Source: Hyalella azteca
Taxonomy: Eukaryota; Arthropoda; Malacostraca; Amphipoda; Hyalellidae
Reading direction: 5' to 3'
NCBI RefSeq assembly: GCF_000764305.2
Contig: NW_025942407.1
Coordinates: forward strand, 62,001-126,000
DNA length: 64,000 nucleotides
Below the pieces are notes generated by a model. It was not told where the DNA came from and ran no database searches. It saw only the letters and a list, made by a program, of their open reading frames with translations. Every line of letters begins with the position of its first letter. The first letter of the stretch is position 1. The translations under genes and the position numbers were made by a program. Shown here one piece after another: positions 31,520-43,300 of the stretch.

Positions 31520-31793
31520 GAGACAGGTACCTATTATAGGCATCTACCATCGCTCTACTACTTCACGGTACCTATTGTAGTCATCTACTAACATCTTACT
31601 ACTCTACGGTACCTATTAGAGGCATCTACCAACATCCTACTACTTCACTGTACCTATTAAAGGCATCTACCTACGCTCTGCTACTTTACGGTACCTATTG
31701 TAGGCATCTACCAACGCTCTACTACTTCACGGCACCTATTGTAGGCATCTACCTACGCCCTACTACTTCACGGCACCTATTGTAGGCATCTAC
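31520..31793. repeat. 41-bp minisatellite (GGTACCTATTGTAGGCATCT...)
   Basis: About 6.5 copies containing GGTACCTATTGTAGGCATCT and CTACTACTTCAC. The 3' copies change GGTACC to GGCACC. It abuts the next, unrelated array with no spacer. Confidence 0.94.
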
Positions 31794-32025
31794 AGCGTCG
31801 GGCCGATAGGACTTGTAGGACTACCGGCCTGCGTCGGGCCGATAGGACTTGTATGACTACTGGCCTGCGTCGGGCCGATAGGACTTGTATGACTACTGGC
31901 CTGCGTCGGGCCGATAGGACTTGTATGACTACTGGCCTGCGTCGGGCCAATAGGACTTGTAGGACTACTGGCCTGCGTAGGGCCGATAGCACTTGCATGA
32001 CTACTCGTCGGGCCGATAGGACGCC
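31794..32025. repeat. 36-bp minisatellite (GCGTCGGGCCGATAGGACTT...)
   Basis: About six copies, GC-rich, joined directly to the preceding 41-bp array. Its in-frame period gives a 12-residue pseudo-repeat (CMTTGLRRADRT) on the plus strand. Confidence 0.94.
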
Positions 32026-33584
32026 CGCCCCGTGTTGGGACGCCAGGACTTCCTTGTCCTATGCAGTGCGGACATTTGAGCGTCAGTCCACGTGTCGAGG
32101 ACGATGTCGTTCACTGATGTGAGGGAACCGCACGGAACACGATCCTGCTAACGAGATGTTAATGAGCTAAGAGGAAACCTTAAAGAAATGACGAGGTTCA
32201 CAACTAATGGTCTTGTTCATTTATTTCAATATGAGAGCCCTGTAGCGGGCTAATTGATGCAAGGCTCAGTTGTGCACGTGTACTGGGGGCAGAGAAGATG
32301 GAATGCCGTGTTAGATGTATATATACATATTTAACCCTTGGTGTAACAATATAAAATGTAAAAATGTATAATGTAAAACAATGTAAAATTGTAACATTCA
32401 GGCTAAAATGATTTGAGGTTTAGTGTCTACATCTTGCTACATCTTGGCTTGAGATGAAATGTCATCTCGAAACTAGTTCCATGAATCATGTGCTATGTAT
32501 CATAAATATTTATGATGCTATGTTATTTTACTTGCCACAATTATTCCGGGAAAACACCCAATTACTTTGACTTTGACACGTCAGTCAGACAACTGTATGA
32601 TTAAAATTTTCATCTTGCATCATATCCTACAAAAATGTAGATAAAATTAAACGCCTACAGTGGGAAAAATCAAACCAATACTGGCTTGACGCAAGCTATC
32701 GTAAAGACATCTGATTTGAAGCAAAATGGATTAGGGCTATAAATGGTTCAAGATAAGAGCATAAAGCTACCATGTTTGCTTAGCAATTTTTGTTGTCCTT
32801 AATTAAAAAATTTTTAGCCAAAAACAAAGACTGCAATTGCTCCTCAAGAAATGAAACCGTGAACATTCCAAGAGAGAGAGAATTCCTCCTGAAATGCGTA
32901 CAGCAGACATTACGCGCCCGCTGTAGCACTAGTATAAAGGGTCTGGTAAAGTGAAGAATCTTAACACTGATTGTTGTGGTAAGTACACAAACTACGTACA
33001 CAAGGAGTTCACGGTACAGGGCAGAGTACACGCTGTACAGTTTACAGTGTACAGTCCCCTTGTTTTGTTTGGTTTGCAATTACTGTAATGGCTGCACAGC
33101 TTCCGTCGCTGAGAACTGTGCGCGAGGAACTGCTAGAGAAGCAGTGGCTGTGGGAACAAGAGCAACTAAAGAAAATAATTTTGACTAAAAAAAACGATAC
33201 TGTTGACTTCTCTAAAAGCAATTTTAGTTACAATTATCCTTGTATTAATATAATTTACGATTATTGAAGGTCTCATGATAACCTTCGATTCAGCGTCTGC
33301 TATTTTATTTTCGATTGAAGAAATAATGTCAGCAACACTTCCTGGGAACTCGTGAGACGACCTGACGCGTTAATTGCGCTCATATTCAATTAAAGTTAAA
33401 TTTTTTGAAAATTTAGGTCATGGAAAAATTATTCCTTTTTGTAAAAAATTGTAAAAGCGATTGCTGCGTTAGACGTACATGTGCTTTTTGACTTTGCTTG
33501 CGCATGATACATAAGGACACATGCTCATGATGCATCACCAAGGCGAGCGAGAAGTGGGAGCGCATTACGACGTCTGCACGATGT
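32026..33584. other. No gene seen
   Basis: AT-rich unique sequence. The minus ORF at 32780-33079 (99 codons) has no recognisable content. Confidence 0.55.
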
Positions 33585-34745
33585 CGGGTTTGCATAATGT
33601 CGTGGTCTGCCTAATGTCGTGGTCTGCACGATGTCGTGGTCTGCATAATGTCGTGGTCTGCATAATGTCGTGGTCTGCACGATGTCGTGGTCTGCATAAT
33701 GTCGTGGTCTGCATAATGTCTGTCTCTTATACACATCTAGATGTGTATAAGAGACAGGTCGTGGTCTGCATAATGTGACTTAATGTCGTGGTCTGCATAA
33801 TGTCGTGGTATTCATAATGTCATGCTCTGCATAATGTCATGGTCTGCATAATGTCATGGTCTGCATAATGTCGTGGTCTGCATGATGTCGTGGTCTGCGT
33901 GATGTCGCGGTCTGCGTGATGTCGCGGTCAGCATAATGTCGTGGTCTGCATGATGTCGTGGTCTGCATGATGTCGTGGTCTGCATAATGTCATGGTCTGC
34001 ATGATGTCGTGGTCTGCGTGACGTCGCGGTCAGCATAATGTCGTGGTCTGCATGATGTCGTGGTCAGCATAATGTCGTGGTCTGCATGGTGTCATGGTCT
34101 GCATGATGTCGTGGTCTGCATAATGTCATGCTCTGCTTAATGTCGTGGTCTGCATAATGTCGTGGTCTGCATAATGTCATGGTCTGCATGGTGTCGTGGT
34201 CTGCATAATGTCATGCTCTGCATAATGTCATGGTCTGCATAATGTCGTGGTCTGCATGGTGTCATGGTCTGCATAATGTCGTGGTCTGCATAATGTCATG
34301 GTCTTCATAATGTCGTGGTCAGCATAATGTCGTGGTCTGCTGCCTGCATAATGTCGTGGTCTGCATAATGTCGTGGTCTTCATAATGTCGTGGTCTGCAT
34401 AATGTCGTGGTCTGCATAATGTCATGGTCTTCATAATGTCGTGGTCTTCATAATGTCGTGGTCTGCATAATGTCGTTCTCTGCACGATGTCGTGGGCTAC
34501 ATGATGCTGCAGTATGCACGATGTCGTGGTCTACATGATGTCGTGGTCTACATGATGTCGTTGTCTGCACGATTTCGTGGTCTACACGATGTCGCGGGTT
34601 TGCACGATGTCGTGGTCTGCATGATGTCGTGGTCTGCATGATGTCGTGGTCTGCATAATGTCGTGGTCTGCATGATGCCGTGGTCTGCATGATGTCGTGG
34701 TCTGCATGATGTCGGGGTCTGCATGATGTCGTGGTCTGCATGATC
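33585..34745. repeat. 17-bp satellite (GTCGTGGTCTGCATAAT), over 1.1 kb
   Basis: About 65 copies with frequent variants (CATGATGTCG, TTCATAAT, GTCATGGTC). It is interrupted at 33720-33757 by a sequencing adapter junction. Because 17 is not a multiple of 3, minus-strand pseudo-ORFs show a 17-residue period (RPRHYADHDIMQTTTLC type). Confidence 0.96.
33720..33757. other. Nextera mate-pair junction adapter (assembly contamination)
   Basis: CTGTCTCTTATACACATCT (19 bp) is followed at once by its exact reverse complement AGATGTGTATAAGAGACAG. These are two back-to-back Tn5 mosaic ends, exactly the circularisation junction of Nextera mate-pair libraries. The + strand translation across it gives the well-known contaminant peptide SYTHLDVYKRQ. 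The joint between flanking 17-bp repeats is therefore not reliable. Confidence 0.98.
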
Positions 34746-35160
34746 ACACTAGACCTGACTGACAAAAAGGATGAATTTTAAGCTCGAGAATTCTGAGCCA
34801 ATTGAGCTTCTTACTCTCACTGGCGAACAATTGTCTCAAATTTCGTAGTTTTAAATAACCTGTTCATTTCTATGAAGTTAACAACTAAAATCTATTGCTA
34901 CTGAACCACACTTGGACACGGGATAAATTATGTCCAATTTTACGCAATTCTTTTTAAGATCTCGGGCCTCACGGGAACCTCCGACGCTGATCCTTGTAAA
35001 TGAGGACAAATCCTACGGTAACGACCAGGCACGACCAGCGCTCGTACCGTGTATGTTGCATGTACCGTGCATGTGTATCTGCATGCGGCGCATAATACCG
35101 TGCAGCAAATGCCGTGTGTTGTTGTCGAGAAGTGAGGCTCGGAGGAAATGCCCGAGGTAG
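34746..35160. other. No gene seen
   Basis: Unique spacer between two arrays. It becomes GC-richer from 34960 (GTACCGTG/CATGTACC repeats near 35045-35075). Confidence 0.55.
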
Positions 35161-35705
35161 ATGTGAGTACATGCAGAAGGTTTATAGATGTCGTGAGTAC
35201 ATGCAGAAGGTATAGATGTCGTGAGTACATGCAGAAGGTATAGATGCCGTGAGTACATGCAGAAGGTATAGATGTCGTGAGTACATGCAGAAGGTATAGA
35301 TGTCGTGAGTACATGCAGAAGGTATAGATGTCGTGAGTACATGCAGAAGGTATAGATGTCGTGAGTACATGCAGAAGGTATAGATGTCGTGAGTACATGC
35401 AGAAGGTATAGATGTCGTGAGTACATGCAGAAGGTATAGATGTCGTGAGTACATGCAGAAGGTATAGATGTCGTGAGTACATGCAGAAGGTATAGATGTC
35501 GTGAGTACATGCAGAAGGTATAGATGTCGTGAGTACATGCAGAAGGTATAGATGTCGTGAGTACATGCAGAAGGTATAGATGTCGTGAGTACATGCAGAA
35601 GGTATAGATGTCGTGAGTACATGCAGAAGGTATAGATGTCGTGAGTACATGCAGAAGGTATAGATGTCGTGAGTACATGCAGAAGGTATAGATGTCGTGA
35701 GTACA
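35161..35705. repeat. 28-bp minisatellite, about 19 near-identical copies
   Basis: The unit starts GTCGTGAGTACATGCAGAAG and continues GTATAGAT. Only two copies differ (one GTTTATAGAT, one GCCGTGAG). It ends at the single N at 35706, so the copy number is a minimum. None of the three minus-strand frames has a stop, giving three overlapping pseudo-ORFs of 146-236 codons, each with a 28-residue period. Confidence 0.97.
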
Positions 35706-35706
35706 N

Positions 35707-35955
35707 CTTAGTACCTAAAATAGCTGATGCTTAGTACCTAAAATAGCTGATGCTTAGTACCTAAAATAGCTGATGCTTAGTACCTAAAATAGCTGATGCT
35801 TAGTACCTAAAATAGCTGATGCTTAGTACCAAAAATAGCTGATGCTTAGTACCTAAAATAGCTGATGCTTAGTACCAAAAATAGCTGATGCTTAGTACCT
35901 AAAATAGCTGATGCTTAGTACCAAAAATAGCTGATGCTTAGTACCTAAAATAGCT
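35707..35955. repeat. 23-bp minisatellite (CTTAGTACCTAAAATAGCTG+ATG)
   Basis: About 11 copies. A regular CCTAAAA versus CCAAAAA alternation in the 3' half suggests a 46-bp higher-order unit. It starts directly after the N at 35706 and is unrelated to the array on the other side. Confidence 0.96.
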
Positions 35956-36885
35956 GGTGTTGAAAAATCTTTCTGTAGTCGTACAGAAACAGTCGGTGAC
36001 TAAAATTAGCTAGTAACAGAGCTGTAAATAACTTGTGCGTGCTCAAGTGGATTACACAATCACAGCCAGCATTTGTACAATTAAAGGAACAAAGTCAACA
36101 AAGTAAGGGGAAACAGACCAGGATTACTTCTTATAATAACCTATTGTTAATAACTCTGCTATAAATGACGTCAATGGCGGCAAATAACTTGCGTCCATCG
36201 GTGACATATGAGCATATATAATAACCGATATTCAGTGATTCAAATAAGCAATATAGAGATATTAAAATCAGCGCCATTAATTAAGAGCCGGCAAACATTC
36301 AGGGTTTCAAAGTACGGACTTTAAATCAGTGATTAAAATTACAGACATTCCGTACTTCTGATTACCGGATTTATTGCTTCATGATCAACGAACTCATGCA
36401 GAGCTTCACGTGAAATGTTTCAGCGCTTCAAACTAACGCCTTCCCCGTCCGAAATAATTCAAAAGCCTGCATTATCATGAGAAATGTTTCAACCATTTCC
36501 ACAGAAATCTAAAAATTACGTAGCTTGCAAATATATTTTTCGCTTTATATGTATCTGAACAGACAAATTCAGTGTATATAGATAAAAAACATGTCAGTAA
36601 GAAGAAAATTAGCAATGTAAATTAATTAAGATTCTAAAAATGATTAATATTCGATAGACTCTACGTATAATTCAAAGCAATTATTTTAATCGATGGCTTA
36701 AATTTGCGTATCACATTTATTGTTGAAAATTTTACATAATATTCAAGATTTTTTAATTTAAATTACGCTGAGAGCAAAAAAAAAAAAATGAAAAAGAGAA
36801 TATATGTAAATTTGTACATATTTTTACATAATGTTATATGGTTTTGAACTAATTCATTTTTAAATTATTCTTTTAACCGCCTGAA
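35956..36885. other. No gene seen
   Basis: AT-rich unique sequence with a poly(A) run at about 36777-36789. Confidence 0.55.
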
Positions 36886-36990
36886 GAGATCGGGCAGCAG
36901 TACAAGCTCCATCACTGCGAGGGCTGTGGGCGGAGCCAAGCGAGGGTAGCGAGAGTGAGGGGAGGCGCGTCGTGCAGAGATGTGCGGTGC
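36886..36990 (+). promoter_or_regulatory. GC-rich patch with GC box, possible promoter
   Basis: About 100 bases of markedly higher GC in very AT-rich surroundings, including GTGGGCGGAGCC (a GC box/Sp1-type site) and GAGGGTAGCGAGAGTGAGGG. It lies 2.2 kb upstream of the Prrx start codon on the same side. No transcript start can be shown from sequence. Confidence 0.3.
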
Positions 36991-37011
36991 TTACAGTCAA
37001 TGTGGGATTGT

Positions 37012-37365
37012 CTACAGTGCTGTGTATACAGTGACTGTCATGCAGTGAATGCCATGCAGTGAATATGTTCTCTACAGTGCTGTGTATACAGTGACTGCCA
37101 TGCAGTGAATGCCATGCAGTGAATATGTTCTCTACAGTGCTGTGTTTACAGTGACTGCCATGCAGTGAATATGTTCTCTACAGTGCTGTGTATACACTAA
37201 CTGTCATGCAGTGAATATGTTCTCTACAGTGCTGTGTATACACTTACTGCCATGCAGTGAATGTTCTCTATAGTGCTGTGTATACAGTGACTGCCATGCA
37301 GTGAATGTTCTCTACAGTGCTGTGTATACAGTGGCTGCCATGCAGTGAATGTTCTCTACAGTGCT
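37012..37365. repeat. 44-60-bp minisatellite (TCTACAGTGCTGTGTATACA...)
   Basis: About seven copies. The longest are 60 bp; others lack a 14-bp inner duplication (GCCATGCAGTGAAT). The unit contains TACAGTGCTGTGTATACAGTG, rich in CAGTG/CACTG half-sites. Confidence 0.92.
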
Positions 37366-37619
37366 AAGACTAGGTTTAATGCAGTACAGTGACTATAACT
37401 ATCTGCAGTGGAGTGATTACATTACCTGCAATGCAGTAATTACGTTATCTGTTGCAGTAACTGCAGTTTGGCACTATAATTGTCAGCAACGGTGCGATTA
37501 CTTATCGACTTGGCAGTAACTATTGGTCAGTTCATGAATAGTTATCAAGTGATAATCGAAGTCCCTATAAACTACTGAGTATAGAACCTTTTTCACAATG
37601 TCCGTTGAAAATGCCTAAT

Positions 37620-37950
37620 TACTACTTAGTTCTTGATTACTACTTAATTCTTGATTACTACTTAATTTTGATTACCACTTGATTCTTGATTACCATTTAA
37701 TTCTTGATTACCATTTAATTCTTGATTACCATTTAATTCTTGATTACCATTTAATTCTTGATTACCATTTAATTCTTGATTACCATTTAATTCCTGATCA
37801 CCGTTCAATTGTTGATTATCACTTAATTCTTGGTTATCACTTAATTCTTTATTATCATGATTCATGATTCCCACAAAATTCCTGATGACCACTCAATTCC
37901 TGATTACTTATTAAATCTTAATTGCTGCCTAATTCCTGATTCCCACTATG
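37620..37950. repeat. 18-bp minisatellite (TTGATTACCATTTAATTC)
   Basis: About 17 copies, tightest at 37690-37790 and fading on both sides. In frame it reads as NQELNG on minus and LDYHLI on plus. Confidence 0.93.
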
Positions 37951-38139
37951 CGAAAATAACTAAACGTTTAGGATTCTGCCTCAGAGACTGAAACCAATAT
38001 ACTAGAATGAATAGACTGCAATCTAGAGTTGTGGCAGACAAATGTTTTTTCATGTATTTTCATTTGAATTAAAAAAAATTGCAAACATCTGTTTCTTATG
38101 TTTCAGTCTATGATTTTTCAGTGCTGATGATATTATTTC

Positions 38140-38240
38140 CAGTGCTGAGCGAGTAGGCGGGGCTGAGAGGGCACGGAGGGTTGCCCTCATTTCTGCCAGT
38201 CAGTGAGTGACAGTGGCAGGTGGTGGGTGTGTGTGTGCAG
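38140..38240 (+). promoter_or_regulatory. GC/GT-rich patch, possible promoter or 5' UTR exon
   Basis: Contains AGGCGGGGCTGAG (GC box), CAGTCAGTGAGTGACAGTGG and a GTGTGTGTG run, about 1 kb upstream of the Prrx ATG. A TTTCCAG|TGCTGAG acceptor-like site precedes it. Its role is inferred only from composition and position. Confidence 0.25.
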
Positions 38241-39211
38241 CTCCTGAGCAGATTTTAGTTCACATATATCAGAAGTTAGTAAAAACAAAACTGTAATTTA
38301 ACTTTGTTCTGTAAAACTTGAATGAATATGGCTGTGAACTCAGACGTCGTCTTTAGATTACCTTTAATTAAACAAAATGGAACAGTAAAAAGTATCTTTG
38401 AGATAAAATGAAGAATGTAAATTGCTGTGACGATCAATGAAAAAAAATTAGAATCAAGCACCTTGTATTACGTAATGATTCCATAATAAGATCATTAACA
38501 TTTACTGAGAGTTCATTTCCATGTGTTCAGCCAATGTCTGCTGGTGCTACAGCTGAAATTAGGTAATCAGAAATCAGTATATACGAACTCTAAATTCGAT
38601 TAAAATTATAACGTGATCCATGTACGAGCGATATTGAATTTGTGGAGAGAAATCTACGTATCCACATGATATTGACAGATTTTATACGCATATAGAACTC
38701 AAAATAACTAATACACACATATTTCGTATGAAAAATAACCATGGTTCTTTCAAAACAACTTCAAAACAACTTTTTTCCCTGTAAAATTTTTTCAAATAAA
38801 ATTTTTTCTGCAGAAATTCAATATTTATTTTCAAATTAAATCCATTAAATTGTTCAGTAGAGAAATTATTCTATTTCAGATCGACATTTCTGTCTGTACT
38901 GACATGAAAATCGTCAATTCAGCTGAAAGAGATCATAACGTAATTTGATGGGATTAATATAATTATTTGGCCGTCGATAATTTTTGATAATTATCGACGC
39001 ATTATGCAGATCTCTTGATAATTTGTTTACAATGCATAGCAACGGAAAAATTGTTTAAAACTTTTGCCACAAAATACAGGGAGACTGATCTTGTTCTAAA
39101 ATCGATTTAAAATATTTGTTTCGTGACTTGTTCCTTTAAGATGCGGTAACGCTAAAATAAACATTTTGAGTTTAATTGTGAATTTATAAATGCACGGATT
39201 TACTACAAAAA
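38241..39211 (+). other. Upstream flank / probable 5' UTR of Prrx
   Basis: AT-rich. A 10-bp hairpin (CGTCGATAAT / ATTATCGACG) lies at 38972-38999. An upstream ATG at 39190, in another frame, overlaps the main start (see findings). Confidence 0.5.
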
Positions 39212-40325
39212 ATGGAGGAAAATTCTCGCTTACCATCGGAAAACCTGCACCATCACCTCCAGCAACAAAACCAGCAGCTAATTCCTTTCTACGAAACGCA
39301 CTGCAGTTCCGCGTTTCCATTCGAAAACAACTTTCCTCTAGGAAGTCCACCGGAAATTCAAAATTCCTCCGGACTCGTCAATGTCAGTGACTGCAAAAAT
39401 TTGGACCCACCGCACCCCTACCTTCACCTGGAGCATCAAATTCAACACAACCAACGTCATATCAACGCTCACAGCCCGTTTTTGTACCCACAATACAGCA
39501 GTTCTAGGGTATTTCCATACCATCCATCTAATTTCACATCGAATTACAATGTCCATCAAAATATTTCGCATGACGAGGTCAATCACAATCATTTTAACCG
39601 ATTTAGAAACTACACACGGGATGATAACTTCATGGAAGATGAAATGTTCATACATGGCAAGTCTTTCCCGTTTGTAGACCAGGTACCTCGCGAATCAGTT
39701 GTAAGCCTCCAACAAGCTTCAAATCAGCAAACTTCTCTGCAAGAACCGTCATTGAACAGTCGAACTGGTCATCAGCAGAACACTCAACAGCCTGACAGTT
39801 TGCTAGCTCCTCAAGATGCATCGATTTCAACAACTTTACTGTCCGAAGAATCATCTCCGGGCTCACCTTGTCCTTCAACAAGTACGCCGTCATCGCCATC
39901 GTATAATATAGATTATTTAAAGGACAACTTAAATCTTCAGAATAAAAATAAGTCTTCAGAGCATCCGACCAGCCCGAACAAGCGTAGCAGATCCCCTTCG
40001 TCTACCTCATCTCCCAAGGGGGTGTCTGAGGCACCAGCACCCGGCGTGCGCAAGTCGGCGTCCAAGAAATGTTATACTGCTGAGGGACAGGAATGCGATG
40101 ATAAAATCAAAGCTACAGAATCATTAAGCACACATAATACGGAGCTTGAAGATGGCAAATACATTGAATTAAACGCGGGGACGAAGGGAGGGGTATTACA
40201 AGCAACGTCGGAGAGGTTCAGCGGAGTATCGCAACCTGAGCTCAACGCGTTCAAGACGAAGTCTCTGGCAATCGTTCCGCGCCGACAGGAATATACGATC
40301 CCGGGGGACGCGGTCTGCAGCGATG
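39212..40325 (+). CDS. Prrx: Prrx exon 1, low-complexity N-terminus
   Basis: Residues 1-371 plus one base. It starts AAAAATGG (A at -3, G at +4). It is rich in Asn, His, Gln and Ser, with a Ser/Pro run ([16 protein letters not shown]) followed by [10 protein letters not shown], which weakly recalls the FSVxHLLDL motif of vertebrate Prrx N-termini (inference), and then a basic stretch [10 protein letters not shown]. The donor is GATG|GTGAGG at 40326. Reading on past it gives a stop seven codons later, which is why the unspliced ORF appears to end at 40348. Confidence 0.9.
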
Positions 40326-43300
40326 GTGAGGCAACAGCTTTCGAATAATTAATTATTTTATCACTAAGAAGTCATTAAACATTTTGCAATATTCTCTACC
40401 TAAATTATTATTCTAAAAAAAAGATTTTTATTAATTTTTTATGCAATCTAACTTATAAATTATTTATCACTTAGAATTCTTCAACATTTGGTAATATTAT
40501 TTATCTAAATTCTTATTCTAAAACTATTACCTTACTATTTTCCAGTCGTTTAAACTTATTTGATGGTGTCAAGTAATAACTAAAAAATGTTTCATATTTG
40601 CTTTATACTTACGTGCTGCTCAATCTGCTGATATTTTATAATTTCAATGCAAAGATAATGCTCGTGATACATGATAAAGGAAAATATTTTCTTTTCCTCA
40701 ATTTTACATAGACAATTTTCATGCAAAAGGAATAAGGATGACACAAGGAAATATATAATATAACAGATGACAGATTTGATTAAGTAACTTTTACTGTGAC
40801 ACGTAAACCGCAACAGTAGCCGGCGCCAGCATCAAACAGGCATTTTATTGTGATGCTTTTTGCTGACTCATCAACACTTAAGAACAACAGCGAGCGCCGC
40901 TGCAGGCGCCACTTCAGTCTTCTCACTCTAGCGTTCTTCATGATGACTTATTCTAGTGTGATCACCCAGCATTCTAAACGCTGAATAATTCTAGTCTCAA
41001 CAACCGCCGTTCTAAAAGCTGAATAATTCTAGTCTCCACAATACACCATTCTAAACGCTGAATAATTCTAGTACAAGCAACGTACCATTCTAAACGCTTA
41101 ATAATTCTAGTCTCAACAACACACCATTCGAAACGCTGAATAATTCTAGTCTCAACAACCACCGTTCTAAACGCTGAATTAATCTAGTCTCAACAACCGC
41201 CGTTCTAAACGCTGAATAATTCTAGTCTCAACAACACACCATTCTACACGCTGAATACTTTTAGCCACAATAACACACCATTCTAAACGCTGAATAATTC
41301 TAGTCTCAACACCCAGCCACTCTAAACGCTGAATAATTCTAGTCTCAACACTCAGCCATTCTAAACGCTGAATAATTCTTGCCTCAATAACACACCATTC
41401 TAAACGCTAAATAATTCTTGCTTCAATAACACACCATTCTAAACGCTGAATAATTCTAGCCTCAATAACACACCATTCTAAACGCTGAATAATTCTGGCT
41501 TCAATAACACACCATTCTAAACGCTGAATAATTCTAGCCTCAATAACACACCATTCTAAACGCTGAATAATTCTAGTCTCAACAACCGCCGTTCTAAACG
41601 CTGAATAATTCTAGTCTCAACGAGCCACCATTCTAAACGCTCTATTACTCGATTTGTAATACCTTGACATTTAAACGCTATATCAAGTTTCGAGCTCCGT
41701 GAAAGATTGCAACAACTAACACCTAACAAAAAATAATTGAACTCGTGTACTTGCAGATCTTCAAAACTTATAACCTTGATTCAGGGCAATAGCAATGCAA
41801 ACGTAGCTTCCTTCCGCGTATGTTTCTTTCCCAGACTTGTTGTGAATGATTTATTATGGAACTTTATATGGATAATATAATTAATATATTCGAATTCATA
41901 TATGTACTTAATTAAATATGTAATGAATATATTTTTCATGCACGATTTATTGCATATTTAATCGAAGTTGATGCTTCAAGGTTGCCATCAAGCTTTGCCT
42001 GCATTGTGTTCACTCGACAATAATGAATTGTTGTAAGAAATGTGGCTGCAGTCATGCTTCAGGATACAGAACGAGATTTGCGTGCACGGCTTTGTTTACA
42101 AACTTTAATTTAACTCGGAAATTGAACCCAGATCTATGGTTAGCGAGGCTTATGATTCAAAACTCAAAGCACTGATTTGACACAAAATTTATGCCAGCAA
42201 GTAGTATTTTTTTATTTTAAATAAAATGAACATAATATAATATATCGACGTGTAGATGTGTGCGATGAATCAAATGAATGTACAGAATGGGAATTTCCTT
42301 TGCAAGGTACCTCATAAAATATTAATACTTCCGGCACTGCATAAATGAATTTTTTCGGTCCAATTTATTAAATAAATATGATAGAAACTTCAATTTAAAT
42401 GCACATATAAAACAGTAGAGTAAATTCTGTAAGAACCACAATTTATAATTAATTACCTTTAAAATATGTCAATCAATGAAGTTCTCCCGAAGTGACGCTT
42501 CTCTTTTCTTTTGTTAACGTAATTACTGAAAAGTTAATTTCCTCTACGATAACTGACTATGCAATGCATTTATTATAAGCTGTTTCTTCCATTGACGTGA
42601 CATCACTTCTTTGACTGTTTTATGTTTAGGGTTGTAATGAGTTGTTTATGGTGAAACCTCCTGTTAATTATGAAGATGCCACTAATTGTTAATGGAGATG
42701 CCACATATTTTTGATGGAGATGCCATATATTATTGATGGAGATGCCATATATTATTGATGGAGATGCCATATATTATTGATGGAGATGCCATATATTATT
42801 GATGGGTTTTGCCATATATTATTGATGGAGATGCCACATATTATTGATGGGTTTTGCCATATATTATTGATGGAGATGCCACATATTATTGATGGGTTTT
42901 GCCATATATTATTGATAGAGATGCCATATATTATTGATGGAGATGCCACATATTATTGATGGAGAAGGTTATGGAGGTTAGTACCACATATTTTTGATGG
43001 CGATACCACTTATATTTAATGTAAATGCACATATTGTTATTGGAGATGCCATATATTGTTAAATGGAAATGTCATGCATATATTGTTAATGGAGATACCA
43101 TAAATTATTCATGGATATGCTAATATCGTTGCCATGGATTTAATTCAAGGACTAAAAAGTTTTCAGCGCATGACCAAGATTCGACAAGTAAAGAAGTTAT
43201 TGCTTAATGAAAAAAAAATCTTGATACAGAAAAAAGTCAGGAAAGATCATTGCTGTTAATCAGTTTCGATGTTAACAACGTTACATAAAAATTGAATCCA

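Noticed and set aside
33720..33757. 38-bp perfect palindrome as a transposon end or terminator
   Set aside because: It is the Nextera mate-pair junction, not genomic.
33521..33778. 85-codon ORF containing SYTHLDVYKRQ
   Set aside because: The distinctive peptide is translated sequencing adapter and the remainder is satellite.
34940..35678. ORFs of 146-236 codons on the minus strand
   Set aside because: They are readings of a 28-bp tandem repeat with no stop in any frame; no independent coding evidence.
35707..35955. CRISPR-like array of 23-bp repeats
   Set aside because: No spacers; a plain minisatellite.
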